Shown here piece by piece: positions 10,101-16,477 of a DNA stretch of 64,000 nt (positions are counted from its first letter, which is position 1; each line of letters opens with the position of its first letter). The DNA is from HNR sp040400085 (lineage in GTDB: Bacteria > Actinomycetota > Actinomycetes > Actinomycetales > Microbacteriaceae). The DNA lies in contig JBBAQX010000008.1 in assembly GCA_040400085.1 (NCBI GenBank), forward strand, positions 1 to 64,000. The letters are read 5' to 3'. Position numbers and translations under genes: made by a program. The notes under the pieces were generated by a model. The model worked only from the letters and a program-made list of their open reading frames with translations. It was not told where the DNA came from and did no database searches.

Positions 10101-10360
10101 TTGGGTCCCACCACGTTGTGCTCCTGAACGACGCTCAGATTGAACGCGCACGCTCCGCCTTCACGGTGCTCGCGGAAGGCGGCGGGACCGGTGGCGGTAG
10201 CGGGGATTCGGGTTCCGCTAACGGATCTGGTTCCCAGGCCCTGCTTGAGCGCACGGGCTCCGACACCGCCGGGCTTGGGTTGGCTGCTGTGCTGCTAGTC
10301 CTTACCGGACTTGCAACGCTCGCCATCAGACGTCGCCGCGGAGGCACCGTTGAAGGGTAG
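4157..10360 (+). CDS. Giant secreted multi-domain surface protein (2067 aa)
   Basis: The N-terminus has an Arg-rich start, a hydrophobic core (residues about 31-48) and an Ala-rich cleavage region ending near ATPAYA, so it is exported. The first 900 or so residues are beta-rich without a family I recognise. Around residues 930-1080 is an SdrD/CnaB-like unit (FVDTNSNGLQGAGEPGL). From about 1290 to 1730 there are five related Ig-like repeats sharing W..LFG and FTATDNAGN-type cores, then two cadherin-like units. The C-terminus has a Gly/Ser linker, LLERTGSD, a hydrophobic helix and RRRR, an LPXTG-like wall or membrane anchor. The start is GTG 4157, but ATG 4181 is also plausible. A sigma factor gene follows. 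It is probably an adhesin or S-layer-like protein. Confidence 0.85.
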   Translation: MLKLKVGRMSLSLQSRRGVPRSARRSSLWALVSTLVVSLIVAGGIGATPAYAGVNDFGLTASANKTVLATATDPITYSANFNLPSGTYTQDGVTLTMVFDRTVKRLNNDQLGNIANAKTVVWNETTNTLTVTFGPLAPGSPTSVSVNARPSGVADSSSPLLMHATMTGTAQGGALLSQAADSAPITMPAGVTFVPVTPGSVSFASTPVVNAYPGNTPPVVQHSTTLLNGQMTQFSNLQIVTRWTEQAPGTQPIPPSWLSNGLNANGDTVSNCSSSQNDAIKTVYSCGAEDANFWTNFTFKRIPVGTPAGAYSVRYTLEDDRDGTGLNNIVVTTGTLTVNILDPAATNVSYNSITGTTQVAPGGLFDWTQIPAAGVSAGVLKDMTVTLPIPAGAIPRSFQNSMVGVQVKAVQYTADPAPNESSAWQALPMGGSTYGRITLANPETITAIRYVLADFTNAIDSSNGRTALTLQATDAVAPGTVLPLVTQSVTYTDPVVGATSVTPTGNFSRAVTVVADGGNPALAGAFNGTAGSAALGSTVANGTPLVTQLWTGGSGINPVKQPYQFFLVPKGIDVAWNWTRLFSNYQGAFPYSFGSGSSNQVYEPLWNEIHTSVKLSDGSTLVYALSPNGELGRGYSGVTSLLSNYTITPRTALAGTQPVVLGVGSLSQNTFDTSAKNQAGFDPADLSADASLGAYAGVAGEVRSALAAVGITTNNALLRQSSFEVSPSTSVGVSTSVQGSEDTSPVVSNAANNYSGVGTARPGGSTKYQVAVTNNGSAEYENFQFVDVLPYLSDAYTLNPGVARGSQFDVNLSDNVKVQINGTPSSAISIETSTSATPPRFDSAGAPVAGTGSWTPFTGTTTGVKVLRVQLTGGTKFRPGDTVTLSFDATVPASAPRDGSVAKNTVAYRFDTGGVAVASESPAVAVKSTAPAGDIELAGQSFVDTNSNGLQGAGEPGLNAAGVSLQLYKMVAGSPVAQGAPVVPNTDAGSDGKFSFIGLTANDTYRVKPVITNPNVQVPAAALDGDGFLKYLQVTDAAANAPSDTSSYVGSSSFRIGDAAGTASHWVKDLRLPLTAKTTISGSVILNDKNGADISSGLGNSLKDYGVALVQGAPGAETTIATTKTDVAGAFSFADRSDLLPGDYRLVFTAPSGSALTYAPKNNASVFAGGSYALAALTPGTGATGVSVYVTDTTAPIASIASLTGAITVGADRVNPTGAAFAGTDAGTSVTDYAWEIRQGTTVVTSGTATAASPAMTVPTTLADGAYTLVVTATDLAKNVSTEASAAFVVDKTAPVLSSSANSSTYAKGGTVPVNAQAWINLYGVTAADTGVGMPAAGGITVDFSAVRASAGTYSVKFTGKDAAGNTTAAYNVSYVVAYVGDPVLTPGKNSTFYEMGAAQPTTPAAWSTLFGGVTITVGPGATAGALAVDSSAVDFGTAGSYPVVFSSTDSLGYGGTATATLVVRDTIAPAMTLANSTISFNEGDAKPTTDVDFITLFGAAATDGGSGVASTAVNWSAVNFARAGDYSVLFTATDNAGNVTSPAVVGTYSVKFAGSPVVSLDKASVTHEVGAKAPTSKADWIELFGATAVAAPGATIASIAVDTSQVTATALTTPGTYIVTFTATDNNGVKGSTTAQFVVRDTTKPTAKLGETSVKHVMAPPATAYSAQDWVDLFGASASDGDGTGVDASTWTVTEGVNFSVEGSYPITFTVSDKAGNVSDKVTGTLVVQAPPSSETVAVRIAQNSSANLDPIALAKTTGTLQVLGTAQLGTPDQGGTLALSSGRVVYTPAKDYAGDETFVVTVVDDLGQTGSEIYTITVVPKPTIAADTVFEYTVPQDGGFSINNVPGLAGLVSGSALAVTGVNAPSDFHGAVTFDDANVTFAADVSNFAGVQVFTFTVEDDLGQQLEVPVQVTVAAPTLAIDKTQGAAEKTRLTVTTTGLVPGKVYAVEFHSTPVPIGSITAAVDGSGSLAFTVPAGAEVGSHHVVLLNDAQIERARSAFTVLAEGGGTGGGSGDSGSANGSGSQALLERTGSDTAGLGLAAVLLVLTGLATLAIRRRRGGTVEG

Positions 10361-10375
10361 GAGCAGGCAGTAGAC

Positions 10376-10419
10376 GACGAGGGGTGCGGGCTCGTACAGA
10401 ACGACCCGCACCCCTTGTC
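10376..10419 (+). terminator. Hairpin after the giant surface protein gene
   Basis: Arms 10376-10390 and 10405-10419 pair in 14 of 15 positions (core GGGGTGCGGG with CCCGCACCCC) around a 14-nt loop. It starts 16 bp after the stop codon and lies before the sigma-factor gene, so it likely separates the two transcripts, at least partly. No long T-run follows. Confidence 0.65.
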
Positions 10420-10464
10420 GGCAGCTAAAATATGAGTAGTGATTAGGGGACAGGGGGTAGGAAC

Positions 10465-11721
10465 ATGACGGAGTACACTGGCGGCTTTTTGGAAGACCAG
10501 GAGCTTCTGACTCGATATCGGCAGGGAGATAATTCTGCCTTTGGGTTGCTTTACTCCCGGTACGAAAGCCGCGCGTTGGCATACGCCAGGCGTCACACCA
10601 ATAACCAAACCTCTGCGGAGGACCTGGCTAGCGAGGCCTTCGCGCGCATCCTTGAAACGATCCGCCGCGGCAAAGGCCCGACCGTGTCGATGAATCACTA
10701 CCTCATCACGACAATCCGCACCCTGGCCTGGCGAAACGATAAGGCGGTCGGTCCCGAAGAGGTCGTTGCCCCCGAAATTGTGGCCGAAATGTTTGAGAAG
10801 GAGATGTTTCAGGACGACTCCACGACCGAAGACTGGCTCGTCGACGCCTTCAACCGTCTCGACGAACGCCGGCAGAATATTCTCTGGCTGCGCCTCGTCG
10901 AGGGGTTCACCTCGTCCTCCATCGCTACCCAATTGGGGATGACCGGATCCAGCGTCACCCGACAGTACCAATCCGCGGTCAACGATCTGCGTAAGAACTT
11001 TGTGGCGCTGGCGGTGGAGGCCTCGCCCGACCCGGAGTGTAGGTCGAGCATCCCCCAATTGATGACACTCGCGGAGTCAGTCGGCCCGCGGGCCAAAGCG
11101 AAAGAACCCGATAACGCTTGGGCGTCGGGACACCTGGCGAGCTGCGCCCGCTGCCAGACGGTGACCCACCGGCTACGCGCGCCCGAAGCCGCGCTGCTGT
11201 CTATCGTGGTGCTGGCTGGGTTGGGGACCATCGGCACCCAAGCGCTCGCACCGAGCGCCGCAAGTGCGAGCGTCGCCGCAACGGGTTGGTTCGCGTCGCT
11301 CGCCCTTCCCGCCAAAGTTGCCCTCATCGCGGTGCCCACCGTGGCGCTGGTGGGTGCCGTCGTCGTTGTGAGTAACGCGCTGTTTTCGCAGCCGGTGAAT
11401 GCGCTGCCTGACGTTTTCCTTGACTCCGACGGCTCTTCTAACTCTCAGACGCAGGGTGGCAGCACTGCTTTACTGACTCAGGGTGGCTGCGTGATCACCC
11501 GTGAGCCGCAGCCTGGTAACCGCGAGGTCTGGCGCCTGAGCCAGCAGCCCAAGTGTAACGCGAGGATCAACTTTATTGGCGATGACGGCACCTCTGCGAC
11601 CCTCACCGACACGTTCGCCAACCCAAGCCTGCGCTTCATCGAAGTGGTGCGCACGGGAACCTACTCTATTGAGCTCGATGATGGTAGCTCCAGCACCACT
11701 GCACAGGTGCGGGTTCGCTAG
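10465..11721 (+). CDS. Sigma-70 family factor fused to membrane segments and a C-terminal domain
   Basis: Residues about 10-90 match ECF sigma region 2 (DNSAFGLLYSRYESRALAYA, TSAEDLASEAFARIL). Residues about 130-180 match region 4 with its helix-turn-helix (FTSSSIATQLGMTGSSVTRQ). Then comes a zinc-finger-like HLASCARC, reminiscent of anti-sigma factors, two hydrophobic segments (about 243-262 and 282-305), and a roughly 90-residue C-terminal domain with two cysteines. The ATG is preceded by AGGGGGTAGG. A sigma factor tethered to the membrane could sense the cell surface. Its place directly after the giant surface protein suggests it controls that gene or its export, which is inference. With two membrane segments, the side on which the C-terminus lies is unsettled. 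Confidence 0.85.
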   Translation: MTEYTGGFLEDQELLTRYRQGDNSAFGLLYSRYESRALAYARRHTNNQTSAEDLASEAFARILETIRRGKGPTVSMNHYLITTIRTLAWRNDKAVGPEEVVAPEIVAEMFEKEMFQDDSTTEDWLVDAFNRLDERRQNILWLRLVEGFTSSSIATQLGMTGSSVTRQYQSAVNDLRKNFVALAVEASPDPECRSSIPQLMTLAESVGPRAKAKEPDNAWASGHLASCARCQTVTHRLRAPEAALLSIVVLAGLGTIGTQALAPSAASASVAATGWFASLALPAKVALIAVPTVALVGAVVVVSNALFSQPVNALPDVFLDSDGSSNSQTQGGSTALLTQGGCVITREPQPGNREVWRLSQQPKCNARINFIGDDGTSATLTDTFANPSLRFIEVVRTGTYSIELDDGSSSTTAQVRVR

Positions 11722-11984
11722 TTCATCTCTATTGCGAGGCCTTTCCTAGCTGTTTTGCGAGGGCTGTTGCCATGCCAGGGTTTTGAAGCGCTCCCATAAT
11801 TGAGTTGCGCGCAGCGGCGTGCAGCGTGTAGTGTTGATGTTTGGCTGTGCGGACTTCCCCGCACGGATCGCACAGGCGCTCTCAGCGTTTAGTCAAACCC
11901 AGTGTTTGGCAGGACGCCAGGGGCTTGTGCCGACAAGAGATCTTGGGCAAGGCAATCGCCTTGCGGTATTGATGGAGGATAACT

Positions 11985-12221
11985 ATGGCAGCAGTCTGCC
12001 AAGTGACCGGCGCCGTTCCCGGCTTTGGTCACAGCATTTCCCACTCGCACCGACGCAACAAGCGTCGTTTCGACCCGAACATCCAGAAGAAGACGTACTA
12101 CGTGCCCTCACTTCGTCGTAACGTGACTCTCACGCTTTCGGTGAAGGGCATCAAGACGATTGACGCTCGCGGAATTGAGTCGGTTGTTAAGGACCTACTC
12201 GCACGAGGAGAGAAGATCTAA
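11985..12221 (+). CDS. rpmB: 50S ribosomal protein L28
   Basis: 78-residue basic protein with the L28 signature (CQVTGAVPGFGHSISHSHRR) and KTYYVPSLRRNVTL. It starts at an ATG preceded by GGAGGATAACT. It lacks the paired CXXC motifs of zinc-binding L28. The upstream 263 bp (11722-11984) hold no gene. They include a short GTGCGG/CCGCAC hairpin but no recognisable Zur operator. It is first of a three-gene ribosomal cluster, and its stop overlaps the rpmG start by one base. Confidence 0.95.
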   Translation: MAAVCQVTGAVPGFGHSISHSHRRNKRRFDPNIQKKTYYVPSLRRNVTLTLSVKGIKTIDARGIESVVKDLLARGEKI

Positions 12222-12388
12222 TGGCAAAGGCACAGGACGTACGTCCGATCATCAAGATGCGTTCGACCGCAGGCACGGGATACACCTACGTGACTCGCAA
12301 GAACCGTCGTAACAACCCCGACCGTCTCGTACTCAAGAAGTACGACCCCGTAGTGCGCAAGCACGTTGAATTCCGAGAGGAGCGCTAA
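12221..12388 (+). CDS. rpmG: 50S ribosomal protein L33, zinc-independent form
   Basis: 55 residues read directly from the sequence, beginning MAKAQDVRPIIKMRSTAGTG and ending KYDPVVRKHVEFREER. This is full length for L33. The cysteines that bind zinc in the other L33 form are absent. The ATG overlaps the rpmB stop (TAATG), showing translational coupling. It is below the usual ORF size cut-off. Confidence 0.95.
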   Translation: MAKAQDVRPIIKMRSTAGTGYTYVTRKNRRNNPDRLVLKKYDPVVRKHVEFREER

Positions 12389-12392
12389 ACAC

Positions 12393-12698
12393 ATGGCTAA
12401 GAAAAGCATGATTGCCAAGAACAAGCAGCGCCAGGAGATCGTTGCGCGCTACGCTGCGAAGCGTCTGGAGCTGAAGAAGGCCCTCGTTGACCCCAAGGGC
12501 ACCGACGAGAGCCGCGAAGCTGCACGCGTGGGACTGCAGAAGCTTCCCCGCAACGCATCGCCGGTACGCGTACGTAGCCGCGACGTAATTGATGGCCGCC
12601 CCCGTGGTGTGCTCACCAAGTACGGCGTATCTCGTGTACGTTTCCGCGACATGGCACACCGTGGCGAGCTGCCCGGTATCACCAAGTCCAGCTGGTAA
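12393..12698 (+). CDS. rpsN: 30S ribosomal protein S14, zinc-independent form
   Basis: 101 residues starting at the ATG at 12393 (MAKKSMIAKNKQRQEIVARY), the length of the zinc-free S14 class. It ends in the conserved VSRVRFRDMAHRGELPGITK and has no CXXC pairs. An upstream in-frame start at 12366 would add nine unlikely residues inside rpmG. GAGAGGAGCG just upstream serves as ribosome site. A strong terminator follows. Confidence 0.95.
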   Translation: MAKKSMIAKNKQRQEIVARYAAKRLELKKALVDPKGTDESREAARVGLQKLPRNASPVRVRSRDVIDGRPRGVLTKYGVSRVRFRDMAHRGELPGITKSSW

Positions 12699-12750
12699 CA
12701 ATTTCGATTGACGGATGATCGTGAGCTAAGCCTTGCGAAAGTTCCGCGTA

Positions 12751-12787
12751 AAGAGGGCCTCACCCGATTCGGGTGAGGCCCTCTTTT
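12751..12787. terminator. Terminator after rpsN (bidirectional)
   Basis: Perfect 15-bp stem (AAGAGGGCCTCACCC with GGGTGAGGCCCTCTT) around a 5-nt loop, followed by T residues on the plus strand and preceded by A residues. It serves rpsN and, in reverse, the MarR gene that converges on it. Confidence 0.92.
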
Positions 12788-12800
12788 GTGTTGTGCGAGG

Positions 12801-13256
12801 TTACGCGCGCGCGGAATCCATGAGGGCTTGTAGCATGCGCGTGAACTCAAGTTTCTTGGCACCGAGGGTGCTGAAGAAGTTTTCGTCGACGCCCTCGACT
12901 ACCGAGTTCGCCCGGTTGGCCAGGGCGCGTCCGTCCTCAGTGATGTGTAGCGATCTGGCGCGGGAGTCGGTTGGGTGGGGGCGGCGCTCAACCAGGCCCT
13001 TGCTTTCGAGCGTTCTCAGTACCTGGGATGTCATCATGCGGTCTGTTTGGGCGAGCTCGGCGAGTCGATTCTGGGTGACCGGTTCGTCGCCCGCGAAATA
13101 GGCCAGGTGCGCCAGGAGCACGAATTGAACGTGGGTGAGGTCAAATTGCCGCAATGCCTGGCGCTGGGCGGCCTGCCAGGAATTGGTCATTCGCCAGAGG
13201 ATGAGGCCGGTGCTGTCGCCGGCATCCTCAAATTGAGTCTCCAATCGGGTGTCCAT
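12801..13256 (-). CDS. MarR family transcriptional regulator
   Basis: 151-residue winged-helix regulator. Residues about 45-115 carry the MarR recognition and wing region (VTQNRLAELAQTDRMMTSQVLRTL, RRPHPTDSRARSLHITEDG). It is transcribed downstream of the SRPBCC gene with 17 bp between them, so the two probably form an operon. Regulators of this family usually repress their own operon, and the palindrome at 13709-13730 before the SRPBCC gene is a good candidate site. Confidence 0.92.
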   Translation of the reverse strand: MDTRLETQFEDAGDSTGLILWRMTNSWQAAQRQALRQFDLTHVQFVLLAHLAYFAGDEPVTQNRLAELAQTDRMMTSQVLRTLESKGLVERRPHPTDSRARSLHITEDGRALANRANSVVEGVDENFFSTLGAKKLEFTRMLQALMDSARA

Positions 13257-13273
13257 TCTCTGAGCGTACCGAA

Positions 13274-13708
13274 CTAGTGGCGGGCATGAGCGGCTTCGAC
13301 GTGTTCCACCAGTTTTTTGAGCCCTTCAGGGACGGATGTCTTGAAGTCGCCGCCCATGATCTTGGCCCATAGCGGGGCGAGTGGGCCGCTCAGCGTTACT
13401 ACTGCGCTGAGTTCCGTGCCCTTCTCGGTGAGAACTGCGAGGTGCTGGAAGACGAGGGTTGCGCCGGGGAGCTTGGAGGTGTCGGTGTATTCGTGGCCGG
13501 GGGTGAACGCCGAGATTGTGAACTTTACGCGGGGGCCGCTCTTCGGCTTGAGGATGCCTTTAGCGCCAAGTCGGGCTTCGCCCTCGACTTTAGCCCACTC
13601 GGTATCGGTGTCCCATTCGGGCCAGGTTTCGTGATCCGCCCACCGCTCGAAGAATGCTTCGGGGCTGGCGGATGAGATTGCTTGTGCGGTTCCTAACGTA
13701 ATCATCAT
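13274..13708 (-). CDS. SRPBCC family protein (polyketide cyclase/START-like fold)
   Basis: 144 residues with the typical beginning of a ligand-binding SRPBCC protein (ISSASPEAFFERWADHETWPEW) and a C-terminal helix. Members bind hydrophobic ligands, and no substrate can be assigned. The ATG lies only a few bases after a -10-like hexamer, so the transcript may be leaderless. It is the first gene of a likely two-gene unit with marR. Confidence 0.85.
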   Translation of the reverse strand: MMITLGTAQAISSASPEAFFERWADHETWPEWDTDTEWAKVEGEARLGAKGILKPKSGPRVKFTISAFTPGHEYTDTSKLPGATLVFQHLAVLTEKGTELSAVVTLSGPLAPLWAKIMGGDFKTSVPEGLKKLVEHVEAAHARH

Positions 13709-13743
13709 TTAAGTATGCGCGCTTACTTAATTTAAGTCAAGAG
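13709..13743 (-). promoter_or_regulatory. Promoter with MarR-type palindrome before the SRPBCC/marR unit
   Basis: On the minus strand TTGACT is followed, after about 18 bp, by ATACTT, and the ATG comes within a few bases, as in leaderless transcripts. The spacer contains TTAAGTA..TACTTAA (13709-13730), a near-perfect palindrome of 22 bp centred between the two elements. Repressor binding there would block the promoter. This is inferred from layout. Confidence 0.6.
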
Positions 13744-13801
13744 GCGTTGGTCGATTTTCGCGGAGGCGATCCGACGCACGTGCGTTTTCCCCGAGGCTCG
13801 C

Positions 13802-13868
13802 AGGAAGTTTTCGGCTCGTTTTGTGGGTTCGTGTCGGGCGCACCCACAAAACGGACCAAAAACTTCCT
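13802..13868 (-). terminator. Large hairpin at the 3' end of the response-regulator gene
   Basis: Arms 13802-13828 and 13842-13868 pair in 24 of 27 positions around a 13-nt loop. The right arm overlaps the stop codon of the response regulator. It ends the two-component operon on the minus strand. The arm length is unusual for a plain terminator. Confidence 0.6.
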
Positions 13869-14607
13869 AGGCCGCGCCGCTGCGCGCGACGACCACCGCG
13901 ATCTGGGTGCGGTTTTTGGTGCCCCATTTGGTGTGGATCTGCGTTAGCGCGGATTTGATCGTTGAGGTCGCCACGAAAAGCTCGCCTGCAAGCTCGGCAT
14001 CGCTCGCGCCGGTGACCAACCCGATCGCGATCTCCCGCTCACGAGGGGTCAGGATGCCCATCTTCGCCTGCGCGTCCCGTCCAGGTTCCGCCGCCCCCGG
14101 CGTTACCGAATTGCTCGCCCACTGCGTAAGATGCTTCGCGCTCTGCGGCGACAGGGCCGAACCGCCGCTCGCGACGTCGCGCACCGACTTGATAATCATG
14201 CGTGGGTCTTCTGCCTTCAGCAGGAAGCCGCAGGCTCCCGCCGCGATGGCTTTCACCACCATATCGCCGTCGTCAAACGCGGTGATCATCACGAACTCGG
14301 GCGTCTGGGGCAGGCCCTGGGCTAGCTGAACGGCCATGACGCCGTCGACCACGGGCATCCTCACGTCCATGAGTACTACGTCTGGGCGGTGTTGAGTTAT
14401 CGCCGCGTTGACCTGGGAACCATCACTGCACTCGCCCACAACGATGATGTCGGCGGCGCTACCGAGCACGTCGGCCAGGCCCCGACGGGCAAGCTGGTCG
14501 TCATCAACAAGCAAGACCCGGATGCGCGGGGATGCGATCGATGCGGATGCGACCGGCACGCCTGCGATATCGATTGAGCCGGTGTTGGGGGTGTGCTGTG
14601 ATGTCAC
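13867..14607 (-). CDS. LuxR-type (NarL/FixJ) response regulator
   Basis: The receiver domain spans residues about 30-145 with acidic pocket VDDD, phospho-acceptor Asp81 in VVLMDVRMP, and the conserved Lys in GFLLKAEDP. The C-terminal LuxR helix-turn-helix is at about 182-240 (LTPREREIAIGLVTGASDAEL). A 30-residue non-conserved N-terminal lead precedes the receiver. It is paired with the histidine kinase encoded 65 bp upstream. The target genes are not apparent. Confidence 0.95.
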   Translation of the reverse strand: MTSQHTPNTGSIDIAGVPVASASIASPRIRVLLVDDDQLARRGLADVLGSAADIIVVGECSDGSQVNAAITQHRPDVVLMDVRMPVVDGVMAVQLAQGLPQTPEFVMITAFDDGDMVVKAIAAGACGFLLKAEDPRMIIKSVRDVASGGSALSPQSAKHLTQWASNSVTPGAAEPGRDAQAKMGILTPREREIAIGLVTGASDAELAGELFVATSTIKSALTQIHTKWGTKNRTQIAVVVARSGAA

Positions 14608-14672
14608 CCCGCCATTCTACGCACTCGGCTGCCGAATTGTTCGCTGCTGTGGTGCTGTGATGTCGTGATGCC

Positions 14673-16226
14673 CTATCCGACTTCTGCCTGTTGGTTGTGT
14701 TCCGTCACGGTCGGAGCAATCCACGGCAGCCACGCCGTCACGGCAAAAGAGCCGTTTCCGTCGGGCCCCGCGGCGAACGATCCGCCGGCCAGGCTCGCGC
14801 GTTCCTGCATCCCGATTACCCCGTGCCCGCCGCCCTCGGAGTTCGGAGACGTGCCCTCGGGCGTCTCATTAACTACCTTGATCGTGATTCCTGTACCCGG
14901 CCCGCCTCGGAGATCGAGCGATACCTCGGCGCCGGGTGCGTGACGCCTGGCGTTGGAGAGCGCCTCCTGAACCAGGCGGAAGCAGGCGTGAGCTACGGCG
15001 GGGTCGCACCCCATCGCATCCGAAATCATCACGTTTGACCGCAGCCGGTCGCCTGCCGTTATCGATTGCTCCACTAGCTCGGCAACGTCGCCAAGCGTCG
15101 ACTTGTTCGTGCCGGACGAGCCGCCAGCTGCTTGGGGATTCCTCAAAACCTCGATCACGTGGCGGAGATCGTCGAGAGAGCTCTGCGCCGATTGCCGCAC
15201 CACCTTCGCCGCCTGTGTCGCCTGCGGGTTGGTATTGTCCACGGACAGCTCGAGTGCGCCGGCGTGCAGCGACAGCGCCGACAGACGTGAGGCGAGCGTG
15301 TCATGGATCTCCCGCGCAACCTCTTGCCGTTCCATCTGGCGGCTGACCTCGTCTTGCAGGAATTCTGCCTTGCGCTCCGTGCTTCCAGCCTGGGTGCGCG
15401 CCGCATCCCGTTCGCGAAGTGTCCTGCGGATGAGTCCCAGGGTCACCGGCAGCGCGAGGAGTATTGCAGCGAAGAGGGGCACGAGCCACAGCATCATGTA
15501 GGGGCGGTCGGGAATATAGATCTCGCCGGAGGTCGAATAGTAAATAAACGAGCTCGCGGAGCCGGTCCGCATCTCCCAAAACACTGATGCCATGGTTGCC
15601 AGGCTGACGGCGCCGAGAGAAATCCAGGCCCACCGGCCGCTGCGTAGGGTCAGCAACATGGCCAGCGAGATGAGGGCGGGCAGCGCGGTGGTGGGAAAGG
15701 CTAGCGCTAGCCCCACAAAGATGAACGTCACAACATAGGGGATGCGTTTTCGCCAGATCAGAAGGAACGTGGCAGGCATCATCACAAACAATCCGATGTA
15801 GGAATACACTCCCAGCGGTGTCAGCTCGGCGGCCGTCTGGGCGGTGCTCGTGAGGGAGTCTTTGTCGGCGAAGTAGAAGCCCGCCGAGTAGATGGCGAAC
15901 ATAATGCACACGAAAATGAGGAACCCATTCCAGAGGCCCGCCGCAATTTTCCGGAGTATGCGGAGTGCCCCTGAGGAGTTTTTCTGCGGTTTCGTCTGGT
16001 ATCCCGGTGCCTGGCCAACTATTGGCTGGTAGGTAGGCGGCGTTGGGTAGATCTGAGGCTGGTAGATCTGCCCGGGGAAGGCCTGCGGCTGAGCGAGATA
16101 AGGCTCCTGCACGAACACGGGTATCGCCTGCGGATCCTGCCGGTACGGTCCCTGGGGGTGCTGGCCATGGGGGAGCTGACCCTCGTCGTATGGCCCCTGA
16201 GGGTATGGCGGCTGCGGGTATGACAT
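14673..16226 (-). CDS. Sensor histidine kinase (HisKA_3 type)
   Basis: 517 residues. The first 75 are rich in Pro, Gln and Tyr with QGPY/PQ repeats, presumably cytoplasmic and unstructured. About six membrane segments follow (residues 85-265). The dimerisation and phospho-acceptor helix has EVAREIHDTLASRLSALSLH with the active His near residue 307. The HATPase domain follows (ALSNARRHAPG, GGGHGVIGMQERASLAGG). It phosphorylates the downstream LuxR-type regulator. The signal sensed is unknown. Confidence 0.94.
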   Translation of the reverse strand: MSYPQPPYPQGPYDEGQLPHGQHPQGPYRQDPQAIPVFVQEPYLAQPQAFPGQIYQPQIYPTPPTYQPIVGQAPGYQTKPQKNSSGALRILRKIAAGLWNGFLIFVCIMFAIYSAGFYFADKDSLTSTAQTAAELTPLGVYSYIGLFVMMPATFLLIWRKRIPYVVTFIFVGLALAFPTTALPALISLAMLLTLRSGRWAWISLGAVSLATMASVFWEMRTGSASSFIYYSTSGEIYIPDRPYMMLWLVPLFAAILLALPVTLGLIRRTLRERDAARTQAGSTERKAEFLQDEVSRQMERQEVAREIHDTLASRLSALSLHAGALELSVDNTNPQATQAAKVVRQSAQSSLDDLRHVIEVLRNPQAAGGSSGTNKSTLGDVAELVEQSITAGDRLRSNVMISDAMGCDPAVAHACFRLVQEALSNARRHAPGAEVSLDLRGGPGTGITIKVVNETPEGTSPNSEGGGHGVIGMQERASLAGGSFAAGPDGNGSFAVTAWLPWIAPTVTEHNQQAEVG

Positions 16227-16477
16227 ATGAGTAATTCTAAGCTCTCGTTGCCGACCACCTCACCCGTCAATCGGTTCCCAACCCAGCCGGCTAAACCCGT
16301 CTTTTGGTGGGCGGGTCACAACCAAACGGAGGGTGTGCTTGCTCGGCCGGGTTGATTGAGTATATGAAGCGGCCGATTGATCTGGCCGCGTGCAGCTCGC
16401 AGTGTGTAGCTCACCGTGCGCAGCAATTCGCAGTAATCAGCAGTTATCCCGAAGTAATCCCCAGGAGGATACCCAGC

